Positions 33,660 through 43,458 are shown, numbered from the stretch's first letter. The stretch is DNA of 64,000 nt from Winogradskyella eximia (GCF_003386165.1 NZ_QRDV01000008.1:81103-145102); one strand, 5' to 3'. Notes: generated by a model not told the origin, from the sequence alone. A program made the numbers and translations.

Positions 33660-36068
33660 ATGAGCAAACGTAGAATTAAAAAAGTTGCGATTATTGGTTC
33701 CGGAATTATGGGATCTGGTATCGCGTGTCACTTCGCCAATATTGGTGTAGACGTATTACTATTAGATATTGTTCCTAGAGAACTAAACGACAAAGAAAAA
33801 GCTAAGGGTTTAACCTTAGAAGACAAAGTTGTAAGAAACAGATTAGTAAACGATGCTTTAACAGCGTCATTAAAATCTAAGCCCTCTCCTATTTACAGTC
33901 AAGCTTTTGCTAGTCGCATCACTACAGGTAACTTAGAAGATGATATTGCTAAGGTTGCAGATGTAGATTGGATTATGGAAGTTGTAGTTGAAAGACTAGA
34001 CATCAAAAAAATGGTGTTCGAAAACTTAGAAAAATACCGTAAGCCAGGAACATTAATTACATCAAATACGTCTGGTATTCCAATCAAATTTATGAGTGAA
34101 GGTCGTAGTGAAGATTTCCAGAAGCATTTCTGTGGAACGCACTTCTTTAATCCAGCGCGTTACTTAAAATTATTCGAAATTATTCCTGGACCGAAAACAG
34201 ATGCTTCTGTTTTAGAGTTTTTAAATGAATATGGCGAAAAGTTCTTAGGAAAAACATCTGTTGTTGCTAAAGACACTCCTGCTTTCATAGGAAACAGGGT
34301 TGGTATTTTTAGCATACAGAGTTTATTTCATGCGGTTAAAGATTTAGATTTAACTATCGAGGAAGTCGATAAATTATCAGGACCAGTAATTGGTCGTCCT
34401 AAATCGGCAACCTTCCGTACAGTTGATGTTGTAGGTTTAGATACTTTGGTTCACGTGGCTAACGGAATTAGAGAAAACTGTCCTAATGACGAACGTTTAG
34501 AGTTATTTAAATTACCAGATTTCATCAACACAATGATGGAAAACAAATGGTTAGGAAGTAAAACTGGACAAGGTTTTTATAAAAAGAATGTTTCAGCCGA
34601 TGGGAAAAAAGAAATTCTTTCTCTTGACTTAAACACCTTAGAATACCGTTCTGCGAAACGCGCAAAATTCGCAACTTTAGAAATGACTAAAACTATTGAT
34701 AAAGTAGTAGATCGTTTTAAAGTATTAGTAAAAGGAAAAGATAAAGCAGGTGAGTTTTACAGAAAAAGCTTCACTGCATTATTTGCTTACGTATCTAATC
34801 GTATTCCAGAAATTTCAGATGAGCTTTACAAGATTGATGATGCCATGAAAGCTGGTTTTGGTTGGGAACACGGACCTTTCCAAATTTGGGATGCAATAGG
34901 TGTAGAAAAAGGAATTGAATTAATGAAAGCCGAAGGCCTAGAACCTGCTGCTTGGGTTAATGAGATGATTGCTTCTGGCAACACGTCATTCTACACTGTA
35001 AAAGATGGTGCTTCATATTTCTATGATATTCCTTCCAAAAAACAAACTAAAATACCTGGTCAAGATAGTTTCATCATCCTTGATAATATTAGAAAAACAA
35101 ACGAAGTGTTTAAAAACTCTGGTGTTGTTATTGAAGATATCGGAGACGGCATCCTTAACCTAGAATTCCAATCTAAAATGAACACTATTGGTGGAGACGT
35201 TTTAGCTGGATTAAATAAAGCTATTGATTTAGCTGAAAAAGATTTTGCTGGTTTAGTCGTTGGTAACCAAGCTGCAAATTTCTCTGTTGGTGCAAACATC
35301 GGAATGATTTTCATGATGGCTGCAGAGCAAGAATATGATGAGCTTAACATGGCTATCAAATATTTCCAAGATTCTATGATGCGTATGCGTTATTCTTCTA
35401 TCCCAACGATTTCTGCTCCTCACGGCATGGCTTTAGGTGGTGGATGTGAATTATCATTACACGCAGATAAAGTGGTTGCAGCAGCAGAAACTTACATGGG
35501 ACTTGTAGAGTTTGGTGTTGGTGTGATTCCTGGAGGTGGTGGTTCTAAAGAAATGGCTTTAAGAGCGCAAGACCTTTTCCATAAAGGCGATGTGCAATTA
35601 AACGTTTTACAAGAACATTTCTTAACCATTGGTATGGCAAAAGTATCTACTTCTGCTTACGAAGCTTTCGATTTAAACCTACTTCAAAAAGGAAAAGATG
35701 TTGTTGTGGTTAACAAAGACCGTCAAATAGCAGTCGCAAAACAACACGCTATGCTAATGGCTAATTCAGGGTACACACAACCAGTAAAAAGAGATGATGT
35801 TTTAGTTCTTGGTAAACAAGCATTAGGTATGTTCTTAGTTGGAACAGACTCTATGGAAGACTCAAATTACATTTCTGAACACGATATGAAAATCGCTAAT
35901 AAATTAGCTTACGTAATGGCTGGTGGAGATTTATCTGAACCAACACGCGTAACAGAACAATATTTATTGGATTTAGAGCGTGAAGCTTTCTTAAGTTTAT
36001 GTACAGAGCGTAAAACTTTAGAGCGTATTCAGCACATGTTAACAAAAGGGAAACCGTTACGTAATTAA
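33660..36068 (+). CDS. 3-hydroxyacyl-CoA dehydrogenase / enoyl-CoA hydratase fusion
   Basis: 802 residues. The dehydrogenase half is N-terminal, with NAD motif GSGIMGSGIACHFANIGVDVLLLD, then HFFNPARYLKLFEIIP; the enoyl-CoA hydratase half is C-terminal (about 480-700, VGNQAANFSVGANIGMIF, GMALGGGCELSLHAD). This order is the reverse of E. coli FadB/FadJ. It performs the hydration and NAD-linked oxidation steps of fatty-acid beta-oxidation. It lies between the MarR regulator and the thiolase gene. Full length and intact. Confidence 0.94.
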   Translation: MSKRRIKKVAIIGSGIMGSGIACHFANIGVDVLLLDIVPRELNDKEKAKGLTLEDKVVRNRLVNDALTASLKSKPSPIYSQAFASRITTGNLEDDIAKVADVDWIMEVVVERLDIKKMVFENLEKYRKPGTLITSNTSGIPIKFMSEGRSEDFQKHFCGTHFFNPARYLKLFEIIPGPKTDASVLEFLNEYGEKFLGKTSVVAKDTPAFIGNRVGIFSIQSLFHAVKDLDLTIEEVDKLSGPVIGRPKSATFRTVDVVGLDTLVHVANGIRENCPNDERLELFKLPDFINTMMENKWLGSKTGQGFYKKNVSADGKKEILSLDLNTLEYRSAKRAKFATLEMTKTIDKVVDRFKVLVKGKDKAGEFYRKSFTALFAYVSNRIPEISDELYKIDDAMKAGFGWEHGPFQIWDAIGVEKGIELMKAEGLEPAAWVNEMIASGNTSFYTVKDGASYFYDIPSKKQTKIPGQDSFIILDNIRKTNEVFKNSGVVIEDIGDGILNLEFQSKMNTIGGDVLAGLNKAIDLAEKDFAGLVVGNQAANFSVGANIGMIFMMAAEQEYDELNMAIKYFQDSMMRMRYSSIPTISAPHGMALGGGCELSLHADKVVAAAETYMGLVEFGVGVIPGGGGSKEMALRAQDLFHKGDVQLNVLQEHFLTIGMAKVSTSAYEAFDLNLLQKGKDVVVVNKDRQIAVAKQHAMLMANSGYTQPVKRDDVLVLGKQALGMFLVGTDSMEDSNYISEHDMKIANKLAYVMAGGDLSEPTRVTEQYLLDLEREAFLSLCTERKTLERIQHMLTKGKPLRN

Positions 36069-36082
36069 AAATTACTAAGCGA

Positions 36083-36162
36083 TTAGCCTTTAGCATTTAG
36101 CTATTGGCAGTTATAATGTAAAATTTTTAGACGCTAATAGCTAAAAGCTAGTAGCCAAAAGC
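36083..36162. repeat. Intergenic inverted element of AGCTAAAA-type heptad repeats
   Basis: Left part 36083-36108 runs through TTAGCC, TTTAGC, ATTTAGC and TATTGGC; the right part 36133-36162 runs through GCTAATAGC, TAAAAGC, TAGTAGCC and AAAAGC. The two arms are roughly complementary in an A/T-rich loop. A similar element lies at 50408-50490. Confidence 0.6.
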
Positions 36163-36169
36163 ATAAAAT

Positions 36170-37360
36170 ATGAAAACAGCATATATAGTAAAAGCATATA
36201 GAACCGCAGTTGGTAAAGCACCAAAAGGCGTGTTCCGTTTTAAAAGAACAGATGAATTGGCAGCAGAAACCATCAAGTATATGATGAAGGAATTGCCAGG
36301 TTTAGACCCAAAGCGTATTGACGATGTAATTGTTGGTAACGCAATGCCAGAAGGTTCTCAAGGATTAAATATGGCACGTTTAATCTCTTTAATGGGATTA
36401 GATATTGTGGATGTTCCTGGCGTAACTGTAAACCGTTTTTGCTCTTCTGGAGTAGAAACAATTGGAATGGCAACTGCAAAAATACAAGCTGGAATGGCAG
36501 ATTGTATTATTGCTGGTGGAGCAGAAAGTATGAGTAGCGTACCAATGACTGGTTTTAAACCAGAATTGAACTACGATATTGTAAAAGCAGGTCATGAAGA
36601 TTATTATTGGGGAATGGGAAATACTGCAGAAGCTGTTGCAAAACAGTTTAAAGTATCTCGTGAAGACCAAGATGAATTTGCATTCAATTCTCATATGAAA
36701 GCATTAAGAGCGCAAGCTGAAAATCGTTTTCAAGATCAAATTGTACCAATTGAAGTAGAACAAACTTACATTGATGCTAACGGAAAGAAAGCGACAAAAT
36801 CTTACACAGTAACTAAAGATGAAGGACCTCGTGCAGGAACAAGCAAAGAAGCTTTAGCTAAACTTAGAGCAGTATTTGCTGCTGGAGGAAGTGTTACAGC
36901 TGGTAACTCGTCACAAATGAGTGATGGTGCTGCTTTTGTAATGGTTATGAGTGAAGACATGGTTAAAGAGCTAGGTTTAGAACCAATTGCAAGAATGGTA
37001 AACTATGCTGCTGCAGGTGTTGAACCTCGTATCATGGGAATTGGACCAGTAAAAGCAATTCCAAAAGCATTAAAACAAGCAGGATTAAAACAAGACGATT
37101 TAGCTTTAATTGAGTTAAATGAAGCTTTTGCTTCGCAATCTTTAGCTGTAATTAGAGAACTAAACCTAAATCCAGATATTATTAATGTAAATGGTGGTGC
37201 AATTGCACTTGGTCATCCATTAGGATGTACAGGAGCAAAATTATCTGTACAACTTTTTGACGAAATGCGTAAGCAAGACATGAAAGGTAAATATGGTGCA
37301 GTAACCATGTGTGTTGGAACAGGTCAAGGTGCTTGCGGAATATTTGAATTCCTTAATTAA
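36170..37360 (+). CDS. Acetyl-CoA acyltransferase (thiolase)
   Basis: 396 residues of the thiolase family with acyl-binding Cys91 in NRFCSSG, the NEAFA motif (LIELNEAFASQ), the active-site His in NVNGGAIALGHPLGCTGA, and the second Cys in CVGTGQGACGIFEFL. It cleaves 3-ketoacyl-CoA to acetyl-CoA and shortened acyl-CoA, the last step of beta-oxidation. The gene follows the FadJ-type gene after a repeat element and belongs to the same operon. Confidence 0.95.
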   Translation: MKTAYIVKAYRTAVGKAPKGVFRFKRTDELAAETIKYMMKELPGLDPKRIDDVIVGNAMPEGSQGLNMARLISLMGLDIVDVPGVTVNRFCSSGVETIGMATAKIQAGMADCIIAGGAESMSSVPMTGFKPELNYDIVKAGHEDYYWGMGNTAEAVAKQFKVSREDQDEFAFNSHMKALRAQAENRFQDQIVPIEVEQTYIDANGKKATKSYTVTKDEGPRAGTSKEALAKLRAVFAAGGSVTAGNSSQMSDGAAFVMVMSEDMVKELGLEPIARMVNYAAAGVEPRIMGIGPVKAIPKALKQAGLKQDDLALIELNEAFASQSLAVIRELNLNPDIINVNGGAIALGHPLGCTGAKLSVQLFDEMRKQDMKGKYGAVTMCVGTGQGACGIFEFLN

Positions 37361-37387
37361 GAATCAAGATTTAAAAAACTAGAAACC

Positions 37388-37744
37388 ATGCATAATTTCA
37401 AGAATTTAAAAATTTGGAATGAGAGCATGGCATTAGTTTCAGAATCTTATAAAATCACGCGAGGTTTTCCAAAGTTTGAAACATATGGCATAATCAATCA
37501 AATGAAGAGATGTGCTATTTCAATCCCTTCAAACATATCTGAAGGCACAAGCAAAAATTCAAATGAAGATTTTGCTCATTATTTAGAACACAGTTTAGGT
37601 TCTGCTTTTGAATGGGAAACACAACTGAATATCGCTTTTAATGAAAGCTATATTTCAGAAGAAAAATTTAAAGAACTAGAAAACAAAGTAAAACAAATAC
37701 AAAAAATGATTTCAAGTTTCAAATCCGGACTTAAGCTGTCTTGA
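37388..37744 (+). CDS. Four-helix-bundle protein (23S rRNA IVS-type family)
   Basis: 118 residues of the family of small four-helix-bundle proteins first seen in rRNA intervening sequences: MHNFKNLKIWNESMALVSESYKITRGFPKFETYGIINQMKRCAISIPSNISEGTSK is the typical start. Their biochemical role is unknown. Here the gene sits inside the beta-oxidation operon between thiolase and acyl-CoA dehydrogenase with gaps of 27 and 39 bp, so it has inserted into a metabolic operon without breaking it. It looks intact. Confidence 0.85.
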   Translation: MHNFKNLKIWNESMALVSESYKITRGFPKFETYGIINQMKRCAISIPSNISEGTSKNSNEDFAHYLEHSLGSAFEWETQLNIAFNESYISEEKFKELENKVKQIQKMISSFKSGLKLS

Positions 37745-37783
37745 TTCTTGGTTCTAGAAGTCTTAAAATCTAATAATAAAAAT

Positions 37784-39592
37784 ATGGCAGATTTAGAAAA
37801 AGATATCCTTCGTGGAGGTCAATTCTTAGTAAAAGAAACAAATTGTGAAGATGTGTTTACTCCTGAAGATTTTTCAGAAGAGCAAACCATGATGAAAGAA
37901 TCCGTAATGGAATTTAACGATCGTGAAATCATACCTCATAAGCCTCGTTTTGAAGCTAAAGATTATGCATTAACCGAAGAGGTTATGCGTAAAGCTGGTG
38001 ATATGGGATTCTTAAGTGTTGCCGTCCCTGAAGCTTATGGTGGAATGGGAATGGGCTTTGTATCTACGGTATTAACTTGTGATTATATCTCTAGTGGAAC
38101 AGGTTCTTTTAGTACTGCTTTTGGTGCACATACAGGTATTGGTACTATGCCAATTACTTTATATGGTACAGAAGAGCAAAAACAAAAATACGTACCAAAA
38201 TTAGCCTCTGGTGAATGGTTTGGCGCATATTGTTTAACAGAACCTGGTGCAGGGTCTGATGCCAATTCTGGTAAAACAACAGCGACGCTTTCAGAAGATG
38301 GTAAATCTTATACAATTAACGGTCAAAAAATGTGGATCTCAAATGCAGGTTTCTGTAGTTTGATGATTGTTTTTGCACGTATTGAAGATGATAAAAATAT
38401 TACAGGTTTTATCGTTGAATATGATGGAGAGAATCCTAACGGTATTGTTTTAGGAGAAGAAGAACATAAATTAGGTATTCGTGCCTCTTCTACACGTCAA
38501 GTATTTTTTAACGATACTGTAGTACCTGTTGAAAATATGTTAGCTGGTCGTGGTGAAGGTTTTAAAATCGCTATGAACGCACTTAACGTTGGTCGTATTA
38601 AATTAGCTGCTGCTTGTTTAGATTCTCAGCGTCGTATCTTAACTACTGCTGTAACTTACGCTAACGAACGTAAACAATTTAAAACTCCTATAGCAAATTT
38701 TGGAGCTATTAAAACAAAATTAGCAGAAATGGCAGCAAGTGCTTATGCTGGTGAATCTGCAACCTATAGAGCAGCTAAAAATATTGAAGACAGAATTGCT
38801 ATGCGCGAAGCGGCTGGTAATTCGCATCAAGAAGCAGAACTAAAAGGTGTTGAAGAATACGCTATTGAGTGTTCTATCTTAAAAGTTGCCGTATCAGAAG
38901 ATGTTCAGAATGCAGCAGATGAAGGTATCCAAATATTTGGTGGTATGGGATTCTCTGAAGAAACTCCAATGGAGTCGGCTTGGAGAGATGCTCGTATTGC
39001 TCGTATTTACGAAGGAACTAACGAAATCAACAGAATGTTAGCTGTTGGTATGTTAGTTAAAAAGGCGATGAAAGGTCATGTTGATTTACTAGGTCCTGCT
39101 TCTAAAGTTCAAGAAGAATTAATGGGAATTCCTTCTTTTGAAACTCCTGATTATTCTGAATTATTTTCAGAAGAAAAGCAAATGATTGCAAAACTTAAGA
39201 AAACATTCTTAATGGTTGCTGGTGGAGCCGTTCAAAAATTCGGACCTCAACTAGAAGAGCACCAACAATTGTTAATTGCTGCAGCAGATATCTTAATTGA
39301 AATCTACATGGCAGAATCTGCAATTTTAAGAACAGAGAAAAACGTGAAGCGTACTAGCGAAGCAGAGCAATCTGCACAAATCGCAATGGCTAAATTATAT
39401 TTATATCACGCTGTAGATATCGTTGAAGAAAAAGGAAAAGAAAGCATTATTTCTTTTGCTGAAGGCGATGAGCAACGTATGATGTTAATGGGACTTAAAC
39501 GCTTTACTAAATATGCCAACTATCCAGATATTGTAGATTTACGTATTGAGATTGCAGAAAAAGTAAAAGCAGAAAATAAGTACTGTTTCTAA
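37784..39592 (+). CDS. Acyl-CoA dehydrogenase, long (VLCAD-like) form
   Basis: About 602 residues starting MADLEKDILRGGQFLVKET. An earlier in-frame ATG at 37748 would add 12 poorly conserved residues, so 37784 is preferred. It has the acyl-CoA dehydrogenase motifs WFGAYCLTEPGAGSDANSG and KMWISNAGF, the C-terminal IFGGMGFSEETPMESAWRDARIARIYEGTNEINRM, and an extra C-terminal helical domain (about 430-600). It is an FAD enzyme that makes the first double bond in beta-oxidation. Last gene of the operon. Confidence 0.93.
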   Translation: MADLEKDILRGGQFLVKETNCEDVFTPEDFSEEQTMMKESVMEFNDREIIPHKPRFEAKDYALTEEVMRKAGDMGFLSVAVPEAYGGMGMGFVSTVLTCDYISSGTGSFSTAFGAHTGIGTMPITLYGTEEQKQKYVPKLASGEWFGAYCLTEPGAGSDANSGKTTATLSEDGKSYTINGQKMWISNAGFCSLMIVFARIEDDKNITGFIVEYDGENPNGIVLGEEEHKLGIRASSTRQVFFNDTVVPVENMLAGRGEGFKIAMNALNVGRIKLAAACLDSQRRILTTAVTYANERKQFKTPIANFGAIKTKLAEMAASAYAGESATYRAAKNIEDRIAMREAAGNSHQEAELKGVEEYAIECSILKVAVSEDVQNAADEGIQIFGGMGFSEETPMESAWRDARIARIYEGTNEINRMLAVGMLVKKAMKGHVDLLGPASKVQEELMGIPSFETPDYSELFSEEKQMIAKLKKTFLMVAGGAVQKFGPQLEEHQQLLIAAADILIEIYMAESAILRTEKNVKRTSEAEQSAQIAMAKLYLYHAVDIVEEKGKESIISFAEGDEQRMMLMGLKRFTKYANYPDIVDLRIEIAEKVKAENKYCF

Positions 39593-39688
39593 TAATTCAA
39601 TAATTAGACTAACTCAAATAATTCTAATTATAAAGCCAATTCTTCCAATATAAATTTTGGATTGAATTGGCTTTTTTATTTTGAAAAA

Positions 39689-41116
39689 CTATTGAGCTTC
39701 TCTTATTTCTAATAAACTTCCAAATAAAGATTTTGCAATTTCCACTTGTTCTGCTTCATTCGTTAAAACCGCTTTATCTTTTTCATTTGTAAGAAACCCT
39801 AGTTCTAAATAGATTGCTGGACAATTCACATTTCTAAGAAGATAAAAACTCGCAGACTTAACATTACTCCGTCCTGAAAGTAGTCTTGATTGATTATTAA
39901 TTAGAATCTTACTATAATCAAAAGAGGCTTTTTTATCCTCATTTTCATCATTATAATAGACTTCAATACCATTTATTGATGGTTCAGTATGTGCGTTACA
40001 ATGTAAGCTAATCACTAAATCTGCATTTACAGCATTAATAATCTCACTGCGTTCTTTAAGTGAAAGAAAATTGTCAGAGTTTCTTGTCTGTATTATTTTT
40101 ACTTTTTCATTGCTGTAAGATGCTAATAAGTTCGATATTTCTAAGACAATCTCTTTTTCGATAGAATTACCTGAATCATGTCCTCCATGTCCAGCATCGA
40201 TGACGACAATTAATGTGTCATCTGAAAATGAATCGTCTAAATTCTTATAAGAACTAAACATAAAAATACCCGCAAGAAGTAATATAACAGCTGCGCTTTT
40301 TAAGGTTCGGTTAAATACTGATGATTTCGATTGATGTAACATAATAATTCGATTTTTGATTTGAATGAAATTAAATCCGCTAGTTAGAGGAACACGGTAT
40401 TCCTTTTGTCCTAAGTTTATTATAGTGTTTGAATAATTTTCGATATCAATGCCAGATGAAACAGACATTTCATCAGCAATAAATTCGTGATTTTGTAAAA
40501 CAGCTTTCTTATACAACCAAATAAATGGATTAAACCAAAACACACAACTCAATAATTCTAATAGTATAATATCTATAGTATGTAGTTCCTTACTATGTGC
40601 GGTTTCATGAGCAATAATACTTTCGAAATCCTCTCTAGATAGCGTGTGTTGCTTAGGAATAAACATGTAATTAAAAAAACTAGACACCATATTAGAATCT
40701 TCAATTTTTATTAATTTAAGATGGCCTATTGTTTCATATTCCGATCTAGTAAGTTTGTATATTTGAAGTAGATTCCTTGAAAATCGAATGATTAATAAAA
40801 GAGAAATTAAACCATAAATAATCATAACTGGATTAGCTCGATAAGGATTAACAGCTACCTCCTCTCCTAATGTGACATTATCTACAGTATCTATTACCGC
40901 GTTTGTCTCTGTATATTTATCTAAAGGAATTTGTGTAATACTTGGAACGGCTTTAAACAGTTCAAACTCTAAAAATGGAGCTACAAGACATAGTACCAAA
41001 GCGCTTAAAAGAAAAAATCGATTAAACTGAAATGTTTTTTGCCTTCTAAGTAATAAGAAATAAACCGCATAAGAACAGCCTAAACTAATAATGGTATAAA
41101 TAAAATAACTAATCAT
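39689..41116 (-). CDS. BlaR1-type M56 membrane peptidase fused to an N-acetylmuramoyl-L-alanine amidase
   Basis: 475 residues. The N-terminal half is a multi-pass M56 peptidase with zinc motif HETAH (170-174) and HEFIADE further on. A membrane segment (AAVILLLAGIFMF) then leads to a complete Amidase_3 domain: DAGHGGHDSG (His310), EKEIVLEIS, VISLHCNAH and IYLELGFLTNEKD carry the usual zinc His/Glu ligands. Amidase_3 enzymes cut the amide bond between muramic acid and the stem peptide. In BlaR1/MecR1 the extracytoplasmic part is a penicillin sensor; here an amidase takes its place. It overlaps the BlaI gene by 8 bp, so the pair is a regulator unit. Confidence 0.9.
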   Translation of the reverse strand: MISYFIYTIISLGCSYAVYFLLLRRQKTFQFNRFFLLSALVLCLVAPFLEFELFKAVPSITQIPLDKYTETNAVIDTVDNVTLGEEVAVNPYRANPVMIIYGLISLLLIIRFSRNLLQIYKLTRSEYETIGHLKLIKIEDSNMVSSFFNYMFIPKQHTLSREDFESIIAHETAHSKELHTIDIILLELLSCVFWFNPFIWLYKKAVLQNHEFIADEMSVSSGIDIENYSNTIINLGQKEYRVPLTSGFNFIQIKNRIIMLHQSKSSVFNRTLKSAAVILLLAGIFMFSSYKNLDDSFSDDTLIVVIDAGHGGHDSGNSIEKEIVLEISNLLASYSNEKVKIIQTRNSDNFLSLKERSEIINAVNADLVISLHCNAHTEPSINGIEVYYNDENEDKKASFDYSKILINNQSRLLSGRSNVKSASFYLLRNVNCPAIYLELGFLTNEKDKAVLTNEAEQVEIAKSLFGSLLEIREAQ

Positions 41117-41495
41117 TGGCTTTCTTTTGATCCATTTTCTGCGTTAACAACGCTTGAAGTTCCTCTAATTCTTGCATCGACAAATCAGCGTTTTTGGTAA
41201 AAAACGATGCAAATTGTGCTTTAGAATCATTAAAAAAATGCTGAATCATTCCGTTAACTTGTTTCGTAAAATAGTCGTTTTTCTTAAGAATAGGAAAATA
41301 TTGCTTGTCTCTTCCTAAACGCTCAAACCCTATATAATCCTTATCTGTCATACGTTTTAACAAAGTAGAAATAGTAGTATAAGCTGGTCTTGGCTCAGGA
41401 AATTTCTCTACAATGTCTTTCATAAATCCTTTTTCAAGCATCCATAAATACTTCATAATTTGAAGTTCAGATTTATTTAGTTGTTTTATATCCAC
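41109..41495 (-). CDS. BlaI/MecI-family transcriptional repressor
   Basis: 128 residues of the BlaI/MecI/CopY family with a winged helix: LNKSELQIMKYLWMLEKGFMKDIVEKFPEPRPAYTTISTLLKRMTDKDYIGFERLGRDKQYFP. It normally represses its target and is released by proteolysis from the M56 partner, which is the next, overlapping gene. The start is GTG at 41495. A 16-bp perfect palindrome of MecI-operator type lies over the -7 box, so it probably represses its own operon. Confidence 0.92.
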   Translation of the reverse strand: MDIKQLNKSELQIMKYLWMLEKGFMKDIVEKFPEPRPAYTTISTLLKRMTDKDYIGFERLGRDKQYFPILKKNDYFTKQVNGMIQHFFNDSKAQFASFFTKNADLSMQELEELQALLTQKMDQKKAND

Positions 41496-41509
41496 AATTA
41501 TAGTTTTAA

Positions 41510-41525
41510 TACTACAAATGTAGTA
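41510..41525. promoter_or_regulatory. BlaI/MecI-type operator over the -7 box
   Basis: TACTACAAATGTAGTA is a perfect palindrome and differs little from the known MecI/BlaI operator (TACTACATATGTAGTA). It contains minus-strand TACATTTG (41515-41522), a TAnnTTTG -7 box about 20 bp from the GTG start. Occupancy should block the promoter of the BlaI/M56 pair. Confidence 0.85.
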
Positions 41526-41584
41526 ATAAAAAATTAATATGCAATTCTTTCATAAAATTTCTATCTTTAAAAAAACTATTTACA

Positions 41585-43183
41585 ATGCGCTATTTTCTCA
41601 TATCCTTACTTTTATTACCAATAATCGCTATCTCACAAACCAATACGGAAGTTTTTCTCTTCGATGTAGAAACAGCGAACTCTAATATTTCAGTTAAAAA
41701 CGGTAAAAATATTTCTAATAATCAAGGCTACGATAATCAACCTTCTTTTTTAGATGATCGCTATATAGTCTTTGCTGCTACCAGAAATGAACAAACAGAT
41801 ATTGCAAAATTCGATACGAGATATAATGGTAAAATTTGGATTAATTTTTCTGAGGGAAGCGAATATTCACCTTTAAAAATCCCTAACAAACATGAGTTTT
41901 CGGCCGTAAGATTAGATAAAGATGGTAAACAACGTTTGTATGCTTATAGTCTAAGCAATGGTGAATCATCTGAACTTATAAAAGATTTAGTAGTGGCATA
42001 TTATACTTGGTATGACGATAATACAATTGTTTCTGCCGTTATAGAAGATAAAGAACTGAACCTTTATGTCTCAAATTTAGATAAAGGAACAAACAAAAAA
42101 ATAGCCTCAAATGTAGGACGTTCATTTCATAAGATTCCCGATTCTGACTTGGTTAGTTTTATTTCAAAAGCAAACAAAAACCAATGGCAAATAAAATCAT
42201 TAAATCCAAAAACGGGTAAAGTCAAAATAATTGCTAACACTCTAAAGAATGTAGAAGATATTTGTTGGTTAGATAGTAAAACATTACTTCTAGGTAAAGA
42301 CAACATACTTTATAAACTAAGACTTCAACGAGATAATAACTGGAAAAAAATAGCAGATTTATCCAATTACGGAATCACAAAAATTAGCCGTATAGCAACT
42401 AACAATTCTGCAACAAAACTACTTTTAGCAGGAGATATTGTTGTGGATAAAACTGCAACCGAAATTGTTGAAGAACCAATTGTAGATGATTCCGACGCTA
42501 CCAGAATTGCAATGGAAAAAAATGCTATAAAAATTGTACAAAGGCATATCGAACCTTTTAACAATAGGAAACTAGATGAATTTGCATACAATTTTGATTC
42601 TAATATACTTGTTAACAGATTTCCTAGAGCAAAAATGTATTCTGGTCGTAATACGTTAAAAGAACATTACCGTTTATTTTTCAAGAAAAATAAAAAGACG
42701 CATGTTAAAGTAATTAATAGAATGGCTCATAAAAATATGGTGATTGACGAAGAATTGGTAACTTTAGATAACACCACTAAGAGACAGGTTACTATTTATG
42801 AAACTGATGCTGATAATATTAAAATAATGACCATTATTAGTAACTCTAAAACTGATGCTAATCCTGAATATATTGTAAACGAGCAACTAGAAGTTTATAA
42901 CAATAGAGATGTTAATGGCTTTATAAAAACTTACGCTGATGATGTTATGCTATTTACATTTCCGTACACGCTAAATATTGAAGGTCATGACGCTTTAAAA
43001 AAACAATATGCTCCTTTTTTTAAGAGCACTCCCGATTTAAATGCAGAAATTGTTAATAGAATTGTAATAGGTAATAAAGTAATTGATAAAGAAAAAGTCC
43101 TAGTTAATGGAAAGACAATTTATGCTATTGCTATTTATGAAATTCAAAACGGATTAATTTCTAGAGTTACATTCATCCAATAG
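41585..43183 (+). CDS. Secreted beta-propeller protein with two SnoaL-like domains
   Basis: 532 residues: signal peptide (to about AISQ), a WD40-like TolB-type propeller region (about 20-290, with repeats such as YIVFAATRNEQTDI and DSKTLLLGKDNILY), and two consecutive SnoaL/NTF2-like domains (about 320-425 and 425-532). Each of the latter starts with a VQRHIEPFNNRKLDEFAYNF or EQLEVYNNRDVNGFIKTY pattern. SnoaL-like folds are binding or isomerase scaffolds; no activity can be assigned. The gene starts 89 bp from the BlaI start on the opposite strand. Confidence 0.7.
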   Translation: MRYFLISLLLLPIIAISQTNTEVFLFDVETANSNISVKNGKNISNNQGYDNQPSFLDDRYIVFAATRNEQTDIAKFDTRYNGKIWINFSEGSEYSPLKIPNKHEFSAVRLDKDGKQRLYAYSLSNGESSELIKDLVVAYYTWYDDNTIVSAVIEDKELNLYVSNLDKGTNKKIASNVGRSFHKIPDSDLVSFISKANKNQWQIKSLNPKTGKVKIIANTLKNVEDICWLDSKTLLLGKDNILYKLRLQRDNNWKKIADLSNYGITKISRIATNNSATKLLLAGDIVVDKTATEIVEEPIVDDSDATRIAMEKNAIKIVQRHIEPFNNRKLDEFAYNFDSNILVNRFPRAKMYSGRNTLKEHYRLFFKKNKKTHVKVINRMAHKNMVIDEELVTLDNTTKRQVTIYETDADNIKIMTIISNSKTDANPEYIVNEQLEVYNNRDVNGFIKTYADDVMLFTFPYTLNIEGHDALKKQYAPFFKSTPDLNAEIVNRIVIGNKVIDKEKVLVNGKTIYAIAIYEIQNGLISRVTFIQ

Positions 43184-43266
43184 TGTAACAATTTAATGCG
43201 CTAATAGACATATAGTTAAACAACCCAACACTATCTAACTGTCCCTACTTTCTAAAACTAATCATA

Positions 43267-43458
43267 ATGGGACTATTTTGGGATTTAATCCAACAAAGCG
43301 AATTAGAAAATCAAAAAGGAAAAGCTGAATCGTTAGAAGAACGTGTAGCCGTACTTGAAACTGAACTTTCAACCACCAAGGCATTATTATTAAGAACACT
43401 TCACATACTCGAAAAAAGCTCTGGTCTCGATATTAATGAGGATGGCAAAATAGGCTGA
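43267..43458 (+). CDS. Small coiled-coil protein
   Basis: 63 residues with no signal peptide. The middle (about 15-50, KGKAESLEERVAVLETELSTTKALLLRTLHILE) is a heptad coiled coil and the end reads DINEDGKIG, the first nine positions of an EF-hand/dockerin-type loop without its last Glu. Not a family I recognise with function. It could be a regulatory or scaffolding peptide; Ca binding by such a truncated loop is doubtful. Confidence 0.55.
   Translation: MGLFWDLIQQSELENQKGKAESLEERVAVLETELSTTKALLLRTLHILEKSSGLDINEDGKIG

Noticed and set aside
37748-37783. Longer start for the acyl-CoA dehydrogenase
   Set aside because: The first 12 residues look like leader sequence; MADLEKD is the expected start.
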